Source: Jejubacter sp036620675 (lineage in GTDB: Bacteria; Pseudomonadota; Gammaproteobacteria; Enterobacterales; Enterobacteriaceae). Taken from it: a stretch of 64,000 nucleotides of DNA. The position numbers and the translations under genes were made by a program. The stretch is from NCBI GenBank assembly GCA_036620675.1, contig JAZHEE010000009.1, one strand, 5' to 3'. Positions 1 to 8,406 of this stretch are shown here, piece after piece (position 1 is the first letter of the stretch; every line of letters begins with the position of its first letter). The notes beneath the pieces are model-generated. The model had not been told where the DNA came from, searched no databases, and worked only from the letters and a program-made list of their open reading frames with translations.

Positions 1-614
1 CAGACCATGACCGGTATCCCCAGCGCCAGCGCCAGGATAGCCTGCCAGCGGAAGCGTTTAACCGCCGCCTGAGCGGTCTGCTGCTGGCGTTCGCGCCGTT
101 TAGCGTCATCTTCGATGGCTTCAGCGCCGTAGCCGGCGCCTTCCACCGCTTTCACCAGGTCAGTGGCGCAGGCGTGACCCATTATCAACGCCGTGCGCTC
201 CGCCAGGTTTACCCGCGCCTGGCGCACGCCCGGAACGCCCTGCAGCGCGTTTTGCACCCGGGTGACGCAACTGGCGCAGCTCATACCATTGATGAGCAAC
301 TGCAGGCTGTCCTCATCGTCGTCGCTGTTGGCAGAAGCTGCCGGAAGCTGTGAGGAAACCGCTGCCGGCGCTTCCGACGGGATTGACGACTCCGTCAGCG
401 GTTTAGCCTTTGGGTGGCTGAGCTCTGCGCCGTATCCGGCTTGCTGTACGGTGGCGATCAGATCTTCGGCACTGGCGCTACCGGTGACGGTGGCGTGCTC
501 GACGGTGACTTCCGCCTGTTCAACGTCCGGGCGCTGTTCCAGACTCTCTTTAACGCGTTTTACGCAGTGACCGCAGGAGAGGCCATCCAGCGTAAGATCA
601 ATGACGTGAGACAT
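1..614 (-). CDS. copA: Copper-exporting P1B-type ATPase CopA, N-terminal part (runs off window)
   Basis: CopA pumps Cu(I) from the cytoplasm to the periplasm using ATP. Only about the first 204 codons are present. Two heavy-metal-associated domains are visible: the first has a C-x-x-C pair at residues 14 and 17 (GLSCGHC), the second at residues 113 and 116 (GMSCASC). An acidic/Ala-rich linker separates them, as in the E. coli protein. The last visible residues begin the first membrane region. The ATG at 612-614 is chosen because it gives the known CopA N-terminus MSHVIDLTLDGLSCGHC and follows a GGAG ribosome site. The gene reads out of the CueR-type promoter at 669-699. The catalytic and transmembrane part lies outside the window. 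Identification is secure from the motif spacing and promoter. Confidence 0.95.
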   Translation of the reverse strand, partial: MSHVIDLTLDGLSCGHCVKRVKESLEQRPDVEQAEVTVEHATVTGSASAEDLIATVQQAGYGAELSHPKAKPLTESSIPSEAPAAVSSQLPAASANSDDDEDSLQLLINGMSCASCVTRVQNALQGVPGVRQARVNLAERTALIMGHACATDLVKAVEGAGYGAEAIEDDAKRRERQQQTAQAAVKRFRWQAILALALGIPVMV

Positions 615-668
615 ATCAGACTCCTCGATTCCGGGCCGTAATGTGGCCCGCCTTAGTGACTGTGACCA

Positions 669-699
669 AGCTTAAACCTTCCCGCAAGGGGAAGGTCAA
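669..699 (-). promoter_or_regulatory. CueR-activated copA promoter
   Basis: Read on the minus strand, there is a -35 TTGACC (694-699), a 19-bp spacer and a -10 TAAGCT (669-674). The spacer region contains the dyad CCTTCCCCTTGCGGGAAGG (677-695). The over-long 19-bp spacer with a central dyad is the hallmark of MerR-family promoters, and the sequence is almost identical to the E. coli copA promoter. The regulator gene cueR is at 44131-44538 in this window, about 43 kb away. Confidence 0.93.
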
Positions 700-1871
700 G
701 TAAAGGGGCTTTTAAGAAGTAAAATAAAGGGGGAAGTAGTCATATCCCCGGCCCCCTGCATGAAATTTCATGGACATAGCCGACTCGTTTAACCGCGGTG
801 GCAATTCTGGATGTCCCGGTTTTTGATAAAGGTAAACAGAATAAAAAAATACGCGTTTTCCCTGAGCTCCGTTAGCGGGCCGTTTAGAGAGGAACCGGAA
901 ATTAAGGATGATTACGACTCACCGGGGTCAGCCCTCCGTTTCATGTCCGGAATATTGGCGGCAGGCTGGAGACGTTCCGCACCTTGTGTTTGCTGTTTTA
1001 CTGATTAATCAGGATACGCTTCCTGCTACTGGTTTACGGCTTCTTCAAACCCACCTTGCCTGGATACAACACCCTCCCTCCACATTAAACCCCACTTACA
1101 TTTTTAACGTACTTCATTTCATATGAAATCACTGTCGTATGATGGTGATGATAACCCCCAACAGGGAGGCTTGCCGTTTTTCATCTCCCTCGTGTTCAGA
1201 GAGGGAGGCGGAAAAATAATGTGCAATGATTAACGGGATGATGGGCTGTGCTTAAAACGCGTGATTTAACTATCAGCACTCTCTTTTTTGATGCCTCAAA
1301 GATCGTGTCAGATTTATTTTTATTAAGATTTTTCTCCGTCTTTTTTTTAGTTTGATGGATGGTTTTGTTTTGTTAGGAATAATCCCTTTCTTTTTTTCAG
1401 ACAATCCGTTTCATTTTCTTATAGGACTATTCCTATAAAAAGGTGTTTAAAATACAATGTTGCATTTGTGTTATATGTTATTGCGGGTCTCTTTTGGGTT
1501 TTTAAAATGAAGCATGAAATAACATATTGATTTAAATCAAAAAAATAAAATTATGCTTTTTATTCATTACATTTAACGATCAATTATTTATGTTTGATAG
1601 CCAAAAACTATTAAACATAAATAATTGATCGGTAATAACATTTTCCCACAACAGGAACTTTTACTAACATACGTAAAGAAAGTTCAGGAATATATTAAGT
1701 CAGAATGTCAGTTTTCTTTTTTCCGCAGAGAGGAAAGATGGAGGCCTTTATTAAAATAAAGGACGTGTTTTTAAGAAACGCTGATTCATTATTATGTGAA
1801 AGACAGGCAGTAACAGAGAGAAATTCTGTGTTTCCGGTGTGATTCTGACTCACAGAGAAACTGGAGGCGTA
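700..1871. other. AT-rich intergenic region between copA and the fimbrial regulator
   Basis: About 1.2 kb with no convincing gene. Short open frames at 811-1126 lack a ribosome site, family resemblance or codon bias. The stretch from about 1250 to 1860 is strongly AT-rich with long T and A runs, which in enterobacteria typically marks H-NS-bound upstream regions of acquired surface loci (inference). It contains the large palindrome at 1577-1631, listed separately. Confidence 0.6.
1577..1631. repeat. Near-perfect long palindrome, 24-bp arms, 7-nt loop
   Basis: The arm CGATCAATTATTTATGTTT (1577-1595) is the exact reverse complement of 1613-1631. The pairing continues inward through ATAG/CTAT with one G:T pair, leaving the loop CCAAAAA at 1601-1607. 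Outside the arms, TTA/TAA pairs again after one mismatch. There is no T-run directly after it, so a simple intrinsic terminator is not obvious. It lies about 240 bp upstream of the LuxR-type regulator and could be an operator, a cruciform or a structured leader. Confidence 0.85.
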
Positions 1872-2438
1872 ATGGTAAATATTAAGGGTGACGATCGTTT
1901 TTTTGTTCTTGGCGTACATACAGTAATTGAACAACTTTATCGTGAAATGGCAGCTCGCTTTATGTCAGTTTCTGCACTGCCGGATGTTTGGGTTTTTACT
2001 GAAGATACCCTGACGGAGTTGCAGCCTTTTATTCAGCAGCTCCATTATGGCCGTCCCTGTATTGTTTTTGGTACGGATCGGCATCACCGGGTACTGAGTG
2101 AAATTCCAGGGCTGGAAAAATTGCTGTTTATTGATGTTGGTACTTCAGGAATGGCGGCCGCCAGGCATATTCGCGATGCCATGCGTTCAGGATTTCGGCC
2201 GGGTATGACATTTAATTCGAATTATCGGCACAGGCGTCTGACGCCCAAAGAGCAGAATATCCTGGATCTTCTGCTGCAGGGCGGGCGGGTAGATGCGGTG
2301 GCCCGGCTCTGCGGATGTAGCGGCAAGGCCGTCAGTTCCTGTAAGCGGCGAATAATGAAAAAGTATAATGTCATGAATAATCAGGAGTTGATTATTAAAT
2401 CCCGGATATTAGGGAACGCCTGCCATACACCGGGGTAA
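1872..2438 (+). CDS. LuxR-type helix-turn-helix regulator of the fimbrial locus
   Basis: A 188-residue protein. The N-terminal about 120 residues resemble a degenerate receiver domain (DDRFFVLGV near the start, hydrophobic strands). The C-terminal about 60 residues form a LuxR/NarL-type HTH beginning LTPKEQNILDLLLQGG and continuing through VARLCGCSGKAVSSCKRRIMKKY. The ATG at 1872 is preferred over an upstream ATG at 1839 because TGGAGG lies at 1862-1867. It stands 143 bp upstream of the pilin gene on the same strand, so it most likely controls the fimbriae. I see no clear phospho-acceptor Asp context, so it may work without a kinase, as proposed for RcsA- or BglJ-like proteins (inference). 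Confidence 0.8.
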   Translation: MVNIKGDDRFFVLGVHTVIEQLYREMAARFMSVSALPDVWVFTEDTLTELQPFIQQLHYGRPCIVFGTDRHHRVLSEIPGLEKLLFIDVGTSGMAAARHIRDAMRSGFRPGMTFNSNYRHRRLTPKEQNILDLLLQGGRVDAVARLCGCSGKAVSSCKRRIMKKYNVMNNQELIIKSRILGNACHTPG

Positions 2439-2518
2439 ACAATAAGTAACGCTGTTCTGAAAAAAATTAAATTGGTTTTGGCTCTTTAACTCACGGTTAA
2501 AGCGCCGGAAGTTCTGTG

Positions 2519-2534
2519 TCCGGATGGCCGGACG
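2519..2534 (+). other. Short hairpin upstream of the pilin gene
   Basis: GTCCGG-atgg-CCGGAC forms a 6-bp perfect stem in the 143-bp leader between the regulator and the pilin gene. No T-run follows. It may stabilise or separate the pilin transcript, but its function is not shown by the sequence. Confidence 0.4.
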
Positions 2535-2581
2535 CAGAGGGTGACACTGTGTCTGTAATATGAAAACAAGGTAATCAAGTA

Positions 2582-3169
2582 ATGAAAATGAAAAAAACAA
2601 TTCTCGGTCTGTCCCTGCTGGCAGCCATGGGCGCGTCTTCTGCTTATGCTGAATCCACCGGGACCATCAACTTTAATGGTGAACTGACTGATACCACCTG
2701 TGACGTCAACATTGAAGGCCAGGGGCCGGATGCCACCATCACCCTGCCGACCGTCAGTATTAATGAGCTGACAGCAGCGGGCCAGACTACCGGACGGACT
2801 TCCTTCAACATGGCGCTGACTAACTGTCAGGTAACCGCCGCTGATGAAGAAAATGGCGTGGCGGCGGGGCCGTCCAAGGTTTCTGCCTTCTTCCAGCCGG
2901 GCGATACCGTGGATCTGAGCACCGGTCGTCTGCTGAACCAGACCGCTGATGGCGCCACCAATGTGGATCTGCAGCTGCTGGATGCGTCCAACGCCTATGC
3001 CGCCATTAACGTGGGCAACACCAGCCAGGTGAATGATACCGCTTACGTGGATATCGATACCGCCACCGGTACGGCTGAAATCCCGTACGCCGTTGAGTAC
3101 TACGCTACCGATGCCACCACGGCCGGTAAAGTGACCAGCAGCGTCGTTTACAACCTGCAGTACAAGTAA
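2582..3169 (+). CDS. Major fimbrial subunit (type 1-like pilin)
   Basis: A 195-residue secreted pilin. There is a typical signal peptide (MKMKKTILGLSLLAAMGASSAYA, cleaved about residue 23). The mature N-terminus STGTINFNGELTDTTCDV provides the donor strand and first Cys, the second Cys lies in ALTNCQV, and the C-terminus ends in a beta-strand with a penultimate Tyr (YNLQYK). These are standard for chaperone-usher subunits. It is the first structural gene of the operon and is followed after 52 bp by the chaperone. It should polymerise into the fimbrial shaft by donor-strand exchange. The start is supported by AAGG at 2570-2573. Length and layout match the MrkA/FimA group, but I cannot name the fimbrial type. 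Confidence 0.88.
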   Translation: MKMKKTILGLSLLAAMGASSAYAESTGTINFNGELTDTTCDVNIEGQGPDATITLPTVSINELTAAGQTTGRTSFNMALTNCQVTAADEENGVAAGPSKVSAFFQPGDTVDLSTGRLLNQTADGATNVDLQLLDASNAYAAINVGNTSQVNDTAYVDIDTATGTAEIPYAVEYYATDATTAGKVTSSVVYNLQYK

Positions 3170-3221
3170 TCTTCCCTGTCAGCCACCGGGGCATCAGTCC
3201 CGGTGGCCTGGAGTCTGGCTC

Positions 3222-3950
3222 ATGTATTTAAAATCCTTTTCTGCCGCACTGCGGATCGGTGCATGTCTGTTTGCGCTTTTCGTCCTGCCAGGACAGGCCA
3301 GCGTGGTGATCAGCGGTACTCGTGTGGTGTATCCGGGAAATGAAAAAGAGGTCACTGTCAAACTGACCAACTCCGGCACGCTGCCGGTATTGGTTCAGAG
3401 CTGGGTGGATACCGGTGACGTCAAAGCCAAACCCGAGAAGATCCAGGTGCCATTTATTCTGACGCCGCCCATTAACCGCATTAATCCATCCAAAAGTCAG
3501 ACTCTGCGTCTGAGCTACACCGCGACACCGGCTCTGCCGGAAGACCGGGAATCGGTCTACTGGCTGAACGTGCTGGAGATCCCGCCGGTCACCAAAGAGG
3601 CGGCGCCGAACCGACTGCAGGTGGCGTTTCGCACCCGTATCAAACTGTTCTATCGCCCGGGAGCGCTGACTGACAAAGAGAAGGCCAATGAGGCCGGTAA
3701 ACAGTTGCGCTGGAGCGTGAGCGGGGGCGAGCTGCGGGCCAGTAATGCTTCCCCGTATTTTGTCTCTCTGGTGAGCGTCACCGTGAAGCAGGGCAGTCGC
3801 AACACCACCGCCGAAGGCGAGATGGTGCCGCCACGGGGTGAGCACAACTTCCGGATGAAGGACGGCGGACTGGTGCGGCCTGGCGCCGAGGTTATCTGGC
3901 AGTACATCAATGACTGGGGCGCCGTTGAAACCGAAAAAGGCACGCTGTAA
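3222..3950 (+). CDS. Periplasmic fimbrial chaperone
   Basis: A 242-residue PapD/FimC-type chaperone. It has a signal peptide ending about residue 26 (LPGQA/SVVISGTRVVYP). The first Ig domain carries the typical motifs GTRVVYP, NSGTLPVLVQSWVD and RLSYTATPALPEDRESVYWLNVLEIPP. The RIKLFYRP segment leads into the second domain. The signature ASNASPYFVSLVSV corresponds to the conserved N-P-[ST]-P-Y-[YF]-V strand. It binds pilin subunits in the periplasm and delivers them to the usher. It lies 52 bp after the pilin gene and 64 bp before the usher gene. Confidence 0.92.
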   Translation: MYLKSFSAALRIGACLFALFVLPGQASVVISGTRVVYPGNEKEVTVKLTNSGTLPVLVQSWVDTGDVKAKPEKIQVPFILTPPINRINPSKSQTLRLSYTATPALPEDRESVYWLNVLEIPPVTKEAAPNRLQVAFRTRIKLFYRPGALTDKEKANEAGKQLRWSVSGGELRASNASPYFVSLVSVTVKQGSRNTTAEGEMVPPRGEHNFRMKDGGLVRPGAEVIWQYINDWGAVETEKGTL

Positions 3951-4014
3951 AGGCCGGTTCAGGGGTATTCACTTTTGCAGGTGACTGCATTTTCAGGATA
4001 ACAGGGGCGTTACG

Positions 4015-6597
4015 ATGCGTCGTCATTTTCACTATTCACTGCTGGCCAGCGCCATCTGGTCAGCCATGCTGCCCGGCGTGCTGGCTGCAGAAGCCGGCAT
4101 GGATGCACCTGCTGCGCCAGCCAGTATACCCTCTCAGCCGGATCCCGGTGCCGGCACGGATACCGTGACATTTGATCCGGCATTTCTTGGGGCATCCGGA
4201 GACACCCGGGTCGACCTGAGCCGATTCGAACATGGCGATTCCGCCGTGCCTGGTACCTGGCCCACGGATATCTACGTGAATGACGAGAAGGTGGCGCATG
4301 AGAAGGTGGTGTTCGCTGAACAGCCTGATAAACGGGTTCGCCCCTGTCTGTCGGTGGAGATCCTCAAACAGATCAACCTTAACTACAGCCAGCTGCCGGC
4401 CGCGTTTAATGAGGCCCTGAAGCAGGGGCGCCAGTGCTACCCGCTGCAGCAGCTCATTCCACAGGCATCGGTTATCTATGATTCCGGCACCCAGCGGCTG
4501 GACATCAGTATTCCCCAGGCGATGATGGATAATCATGCCCGGGGCTACGTCAGCCCGGAACTGTGGGACGAGGGCGTTCCGGCACTGCTGTTCGGCTATA
4601 ACGCCAGCGCCTACACCACCCGCAGCGGCGGCAAAAGCTACAATTCGGCCTATGCCGGGATCCATGCAGGGATGAACCTGGGCGCCTGGTACTTCCGTCA
4701 TGACGGCAGCTATAACTGGCAGGAGCAGTCAGGGGGCAGCTATCAGTCCACCAATAATTACGTCCAGCGAGATATTCCGGCCATTAAGGGGCGGGTGCGT
4801 ATCGGGGAAACCAGCACCGGTGGACAGCTGTTTGACACCCTGCCGTTCCGGGGGGTTGAGCTGGTCAACGACGACCGGATGCTGCCCCAGTCCCAGCGCG
4901 GCTATGCGCCAGATATCCGCGGTACCGCCAGAACCAACGCCCGGGTGACCGTACGTCAGAATGGTCGGGTGATTTACGAAACCACGGTATCGCCCGGTGC
5001 TTTTGTGATTGATGACCTGTATCCCAGCGGCTACGGCGGCAACCTGGACGTGATGGTGACGGAAGCGGACGGCACGGTTCAGACCTTCCAGGTTCCCTAT
5101 GCCTCTGTCACCCGGTTGTTGAGACCCGGCGCCCACCATTACGATCTGGTGGCGGGGCGTTACAACAGCGCCTCACTGTCTTCAAAACCGAACCTGTATC
5201 AGGCCACCTATGAGAGGGGGCTGACCAATATTCTGACCGGCTACGGCGGCATTCAGGGCAGCGGCGCGGATTACTACGCCATCCAGGGCGGGCTGGCGGT
5301 GAGCACGCCGGTGGGGGCATTCTCGGCGGATGTGACCCAGGCCCGTACTCATCTGAAGACCATGGAAAGCGGCAGCAGCAGCGGCCAGAGCTATGAGCTG
5401 AGCTACAGCAAATTCATTCCGGACACTAACAGTAACCTGACGCTGGCGGCCTATCGTTTCTCCACGTCCGGGTACTACGACTTCCAGACCGCCATGCAGG
5501 CGCTGGACGAAGAAAAACATGGTCGTTCCGCGAACAACATCTGGCGGCCGAAGAACCGGTTCAACATCACCATGAACCAGGGGCTGCCGGAGGGCTGGGG
5601 TCAGGTCTATATGACCGGTTACACCCAGAATTACTGGAATGAGGACAAGACGGATCTGCAGTATCAGTTTGGCTACAGCAACAGCTGGAAGCGGCTGAGT
5701 TACAGCCTGAGCGCCGGGCGCGTGCGCGACATGGACGGGCATATGGAAACCACCTGGATGCTGAGCATGACGCTACCGTTGAGCAGCGAGATGGCGGATA
5801 ACCCGCCGCTGATGACGGCAAGCCTCAGTCGCGACAGCGGCGGACGTACCGGCGGTCAGGTAGGCGTATCCGGTACTGGCGGTGATGAACATCAGTACAG
5901 CTATGGCGTCACCGGCAGCAGCTACAACCAGGGCACCGGCAGCAGTGTTGCGATGAACGGCGGCTGGCGTTCGCCATACACCAGCCTGACGGCGACCTAC
6001 GGCGCCGGGAAGCACTACCAGAGCGGCTCGGTGGGCATGAGCGGTACGGTGATCGGCTGGCCGTGGGGCGTGGTGGCTACGCCATACACCGGGGATACCT
6101 TCGCCGTCGTGGAAGCGAAGGGCGCGCGTGGGGCAAAAGTCGGGGGATATTCGGGGATCCATATCGATCCCTGGGGTCATGCGGCGGTGCCATATCTGAA
6201 CCCGTATGAAATGAATGAAATCACCATCGATCCGAAGGACGCGGATTACAGCGTCGATCTGGAAAACACCAGTGAGAAGGTGGCGCCGTACGACGGCGCG
6301 GTGAGCCATATCGTGTTTAAAACCGACACCGGAATACCGCTGTTGATTATGGCGACAAGCGGTAACGGCCAGGCGGTACCCTTTGGCGCCCGGGTGCTGG
6401 ACAGCGCGGGGAATGTGGTGGGCAGCGTAGGCCAGGCGGGTCAGATATATGCCCGGGTGGAGAAGGCGCAGGATCGCCTGACGGTAAGCTGGGGTGAAGG
6501 CGCAGGCCAGTCGTGCACGGTGAATTATACGTTGCCGGCCGGGAAAGTGGGTCATCCCTCTAATGACATTGTCCGGCTCAGCGCGCAGTGTCGCTGA
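4015..6597 (+). CDS. Outer-membrane fimbrial usher
   Basis: An 860-residue PapC/FimD-family usher. It has a signal peptide (to about residue 24) and an N-terminal chaperone-binding domain (FDPAFLGASGDTRVDLSRFE, PGTWPTDIYVNDE). The long middle beta-barrel includes the usher consensus RGYAPDIRGTARTNARVTVRQNGRVIYE preceding the plug region, and C-terminal domains follow (GIPLLIMATSGNGQAVPFGARV and a final Cys pair). It assembles and translocates the pilus at the outer membrane. Length is normal for the family. The ATG at 4015 begins MRRHFHYSLLASAIW. Confidence 0.93.
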   Translation: MRRHFHYSLLASAIWSAMLPGVLAAEAGMDAPAAPASIPSQPDPGAGTDTVTFDPAFLGASGDTRVDLSRFEHGDSAVPGTWPTDIYVNDEKVAHEKVVFAEQPDKRVRPCLSVEILKQINLNYSQLPAAFNEALKQGRQCYPLQQLIPQASVIYDSGTQRLDISIPQAMMDNHARGYVSPELWDEGVPALLFGYNASAYTTRSGGKSYNSAYAGIHAGMNLGAWYFRHDGSYNWQEQSGGSYQSTNNYVQRDIPAIKGRVRIGETSTGGQLFDTLPFRGVELVNDDRMLPQSQRGYAPDIRGTARTNARVTVRQNGRVIYETTVSPGAFVIDDLYPSGYGGNLDVMVTEADGTVQTFQVPYASVTRLLRPGAHHYDLVAGRYNSASLSSKPNLYQATYERGLTNILTGYGGIQGSGADYYAIQGGLAVSTPVGAFSADVTQARTHLKTMESGSSSGQSYELSYSKFIPDTNSNLTLAAYRFSTSGYYDFQTAMQALDEEKHGRSANNIWRPKNRFNITMNQGLPEGWGQVYMTGYTQNYWNEDKTDLQYQFGYSNSWKRLSYSLSAGRVRDMDGHMETTWMLSMTLPLSSEMADNPPLMTASLSRDSGGRTGGQVGVSGTGGDEHQYSYGVTGSSYNQGTGSSVAMNGGWRSPYTSLTATYGAGKHYQSGSVGMSGTVIGWPWGVVATPYTGDTFAVVEAKGARGAKVGGYSGIHIDPWGHAAVPYLNPYEMNEITIDPKDADYSVDLENTSEKVAPYDGAVSHIVFKTDTGIPLLIMATSGNGQAVPFGARVLDSAGNVVGSVGQAGQIYARVEKAQDRLTVSWGEGAGQSCTVNYTLPAGKVGHPSNDIVRLSAQCR

Positions 6598-6632
6598 ATA
6601 CCGTCGATTCGACTATTATCTGGAGCGTGATT

Positions 6633-7757
6633 ATGAGACGAATATCCGTTTTAGTGGGCATCTTGCTACTTGTTTTAACAAAATCCGTATGGGCTGTCTG
6701 TACACTGCATAGTGATGGTGTTGAAACGGCACCAATGCCGCTGCAGTCGGGAGCTATTACGGTGGGAGCCGACTTACCGGACGGAACCATATTATACAGG
6801 CAGACCTATAACCTGGATTTTACAGCAGGAAATCAGGCGATTACGGTAGATTGTACCGGTAATGGCAATCCGAGTGGCCACTACACATATTCTTCCACGC
6901 CTCTTCCACTCAGTAGCTGGAGCAGTGGTGTGGAGGCAGGAAAGGTCTATGAAACGGGGGTTCCCGGTATCGGGGTCTGGGTACATCAGGGAACCACCGG
7001 CGATGCCGCCCTTCCGGTAAGCAAACTCCTGTCCAACAGTTCTGATGTTCACTGTAATTCTTCCCAGGGGATTAATGGCTGTATTGTCTTCGGGGGATTT
7101 AAGCGCTGGGATGTGTATCTGATAAAAACCGGTCCTGTTCAACCTGGAACTATTTCGGGCAGTAACCTTCCCTGTGTCCGGGTTAATTATAATGATAACG
7201 GCAGTTCATCAGATGGTCTGGTGGAAGATAATATATGTATGACCGGAGCCATTAATATTGTTGCCAGTTCCTGTAAAACACCGGATGTGACGGTTCCAAT
7301 GGGAAGTTATGATATCAATTCCTTTACCGGAAAAGGCAGCGCAACAAAATGGGTTGATGCTTCCATTAAATTAACGGACTGTCCGGTATATTATGGCTAT
7401 GGCTCTTCCGGCTCATGGTATGTGGATAACACGGGTTCAAATAGCGGTGGTACACCAACCCAGAATGCCATAACTGTGCAGCTGATTCCCACCACTGCCG
7501 TGGTTAACAGTAGTCAGGGCATCTTTGAGTTTACGGACTCAGCTGGCAGTGCAGGCGGGGCCGGAATACAACTGGCATATGGCGCCAGCGAATCACCTGA
7601 GCCTGTTGATTTTGGTACAACAAAAACCTATCAGATGGAGCTGGGAACTTCAGGGATGACATCCGTTCCGCTGGTCGCCCGATATATTCAAACAGATTCC
7701 AGAGTCACGCCGGGAATAGCAAATAGCGCAGTGACATTTATTATTAATTACCACTGA
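6633..7757 (+). CDS. Fimbrial tip adhesin / minor subunit
   Basis: A 374-residue protein with a signal peptide MRRISVLVGILLLVLTKSVWA. The ATG at 6633 is chosen because GGAG lies at 6622-6625; an upstream GTG at 6588 would overlap the usher end and spoil the signal peptide. The N-terminal half is Gly/Ser/Thr-rich with several Cys and no close match I recognise, as expected for a receptor-binding lectin domain. The C-terminal about 150 residues (from SSCKTPDVTVPMGSYDINSF to AVTFIINYH) look like a pilin domain with donor-strand groove and terminal aromatic residue. The position after the usher is where FimH-like adhesins sit. The receptor is unknown. Confidence 0.8.
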   Translation: MRRISVLVGILLLVLTKSVWAVCTLHSDGVETAPMPLQSGAITVGADLPDGTILYRQTYNLDFTAGNQAITVDCTGNGNPSGHYTYSSTPLPLSSWSSGVEAGKVYETGVPGIGVWVHQGTTGDAALPVSKLLSNSSDVHCNSSQGINGCIVFGGFKRWDVYLIKTGPVQPGTISGSNLPCVRVNYNDNGSSSDGLVEDNICMTGAINIVASSCKTPDVTVPMGSYDINSFTGKGSATKWVDASIKLTDCPVYYGYGSSGSWYVDNTGSNSGGTPTQNAITVQLIPTTAVVNSSQGIFEFTDSAGSAGGAGIQLAYGASESPEPVDFGTTKTYQMELGTSGMTSVPLVARYIQTDSRVTPGIANSAVTFIINYH

Positions 7758-7857
7758 TGGTTTGTCTTGACATTCGGCGCTTATTCCACACAGGGATGAA
7801 CGCCGACGTATTTCTTATAGTGCCAGCAATAACCGGTAATGATTTGAGATAAACAGA

Positions 7858-8406
7858 ATGAAGATTTATACCGAGAATCTTTTCTTACGTGATGCCCTTT
7901 CTCAGCAGATAAATATGTTTCCTGCGGATTTGAGGGATGCGGATATTACTATTCTGGATACCTCTTCACCGGTGTATGTCCCTGAGGAGATAGCCCTTAA
8001 TCCCGGTATGCTGGTGTATGTGGTCAGCGGCAGCATTACCCCGGCAGCCCGGGTTTTGTACGCCCGTAAATTACGCCGGGGATTCTTTATCAGCCTGCGG
8101 ATGTCAGTGAATGAAATCGCTACCGTCCTGCGCCGTGCCCTTAGGGGGGAACCGCCGCCAGGTCCTCAGGAAAGCGATGAGCTGCTGACGCCGATGGAAG
8201 TTAACGTAGTGTTCTTTCTGTGCCTTGGGCTGTCGACCCACAAATGTGCCCGTTTGCTGAAAATGAGCACGGCTGTGCTCAGCGGTCATAAACGGGGAGC
8301 TATGCGCAAGCTGGGCCTGAACTCTGACATGGAACTCTGGCGCTTTATGGCGCCGGTAGCCGGGCCTTCAGGTATGGCCGCTCCGGCTGTCCTGACCCGG
8401 AATTAA
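7858..8406 (+). CDS. Second LuxR-type HTH regulator in the fimbrial cluster
   Basis: A 182-residue protein. The C-terminal about 60 residues (LLTPMEVNVVFFLCLGLSTHKCARLLKMSTAVLSGHKRGAMRKLGL, broken here only by description) follow the LuxR/NarL HTH pattern. The N-terminus (MKIYTENLFLRDALSQQI) resembles a truncated receiver-like fold without an obvious phosphorylation site. Its stop codon overlaps the start of the phosphodiesterase gene by one base (TAATG), so the two are probably translationally coupled. A LuxR-like regulator next to an EAL-protein gene in a fimbrial cluster recalls Salmonella fimY/fimW with its EAL neighbour and Klebsiella mrk (known biology). Control of fimbrial output is inferred. 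Confidence 0.72.
   Translation: MKIYTENLFLRDALSQQINMFPADLRDADITILDTSSPVYVPEEIALNPGMLVYVVSGSITPAARVLYARKLRRGFFISLRMSVNEIATVLRRALRGEPPPGPQESDELLTPMEVNVVFFLCLGLSTHKCARLLKMSTAVLSGHKRGAMRKLGLNSDMELWRFMAPVAGPSGMAAPAVLTRN

Noticed and set aside
193..641. Plus-strand open frames opposite copA
   Set aside because: They lie inside the clearly identified copA reading frame on the other strand and show no family motif.
811..1126. Two overlapping small plus-strand frames between copA and the fimbrial regulator
   Set aside because: No ribosome site, no codon bias, no recognisable sequence.
1577..1631. Palindrome as an invertible (fimS-like) promoter switch
   Set aside because: The arms are only 7 bp apart, so inversion would not move a promoter, and no recombinase gene is nearby.
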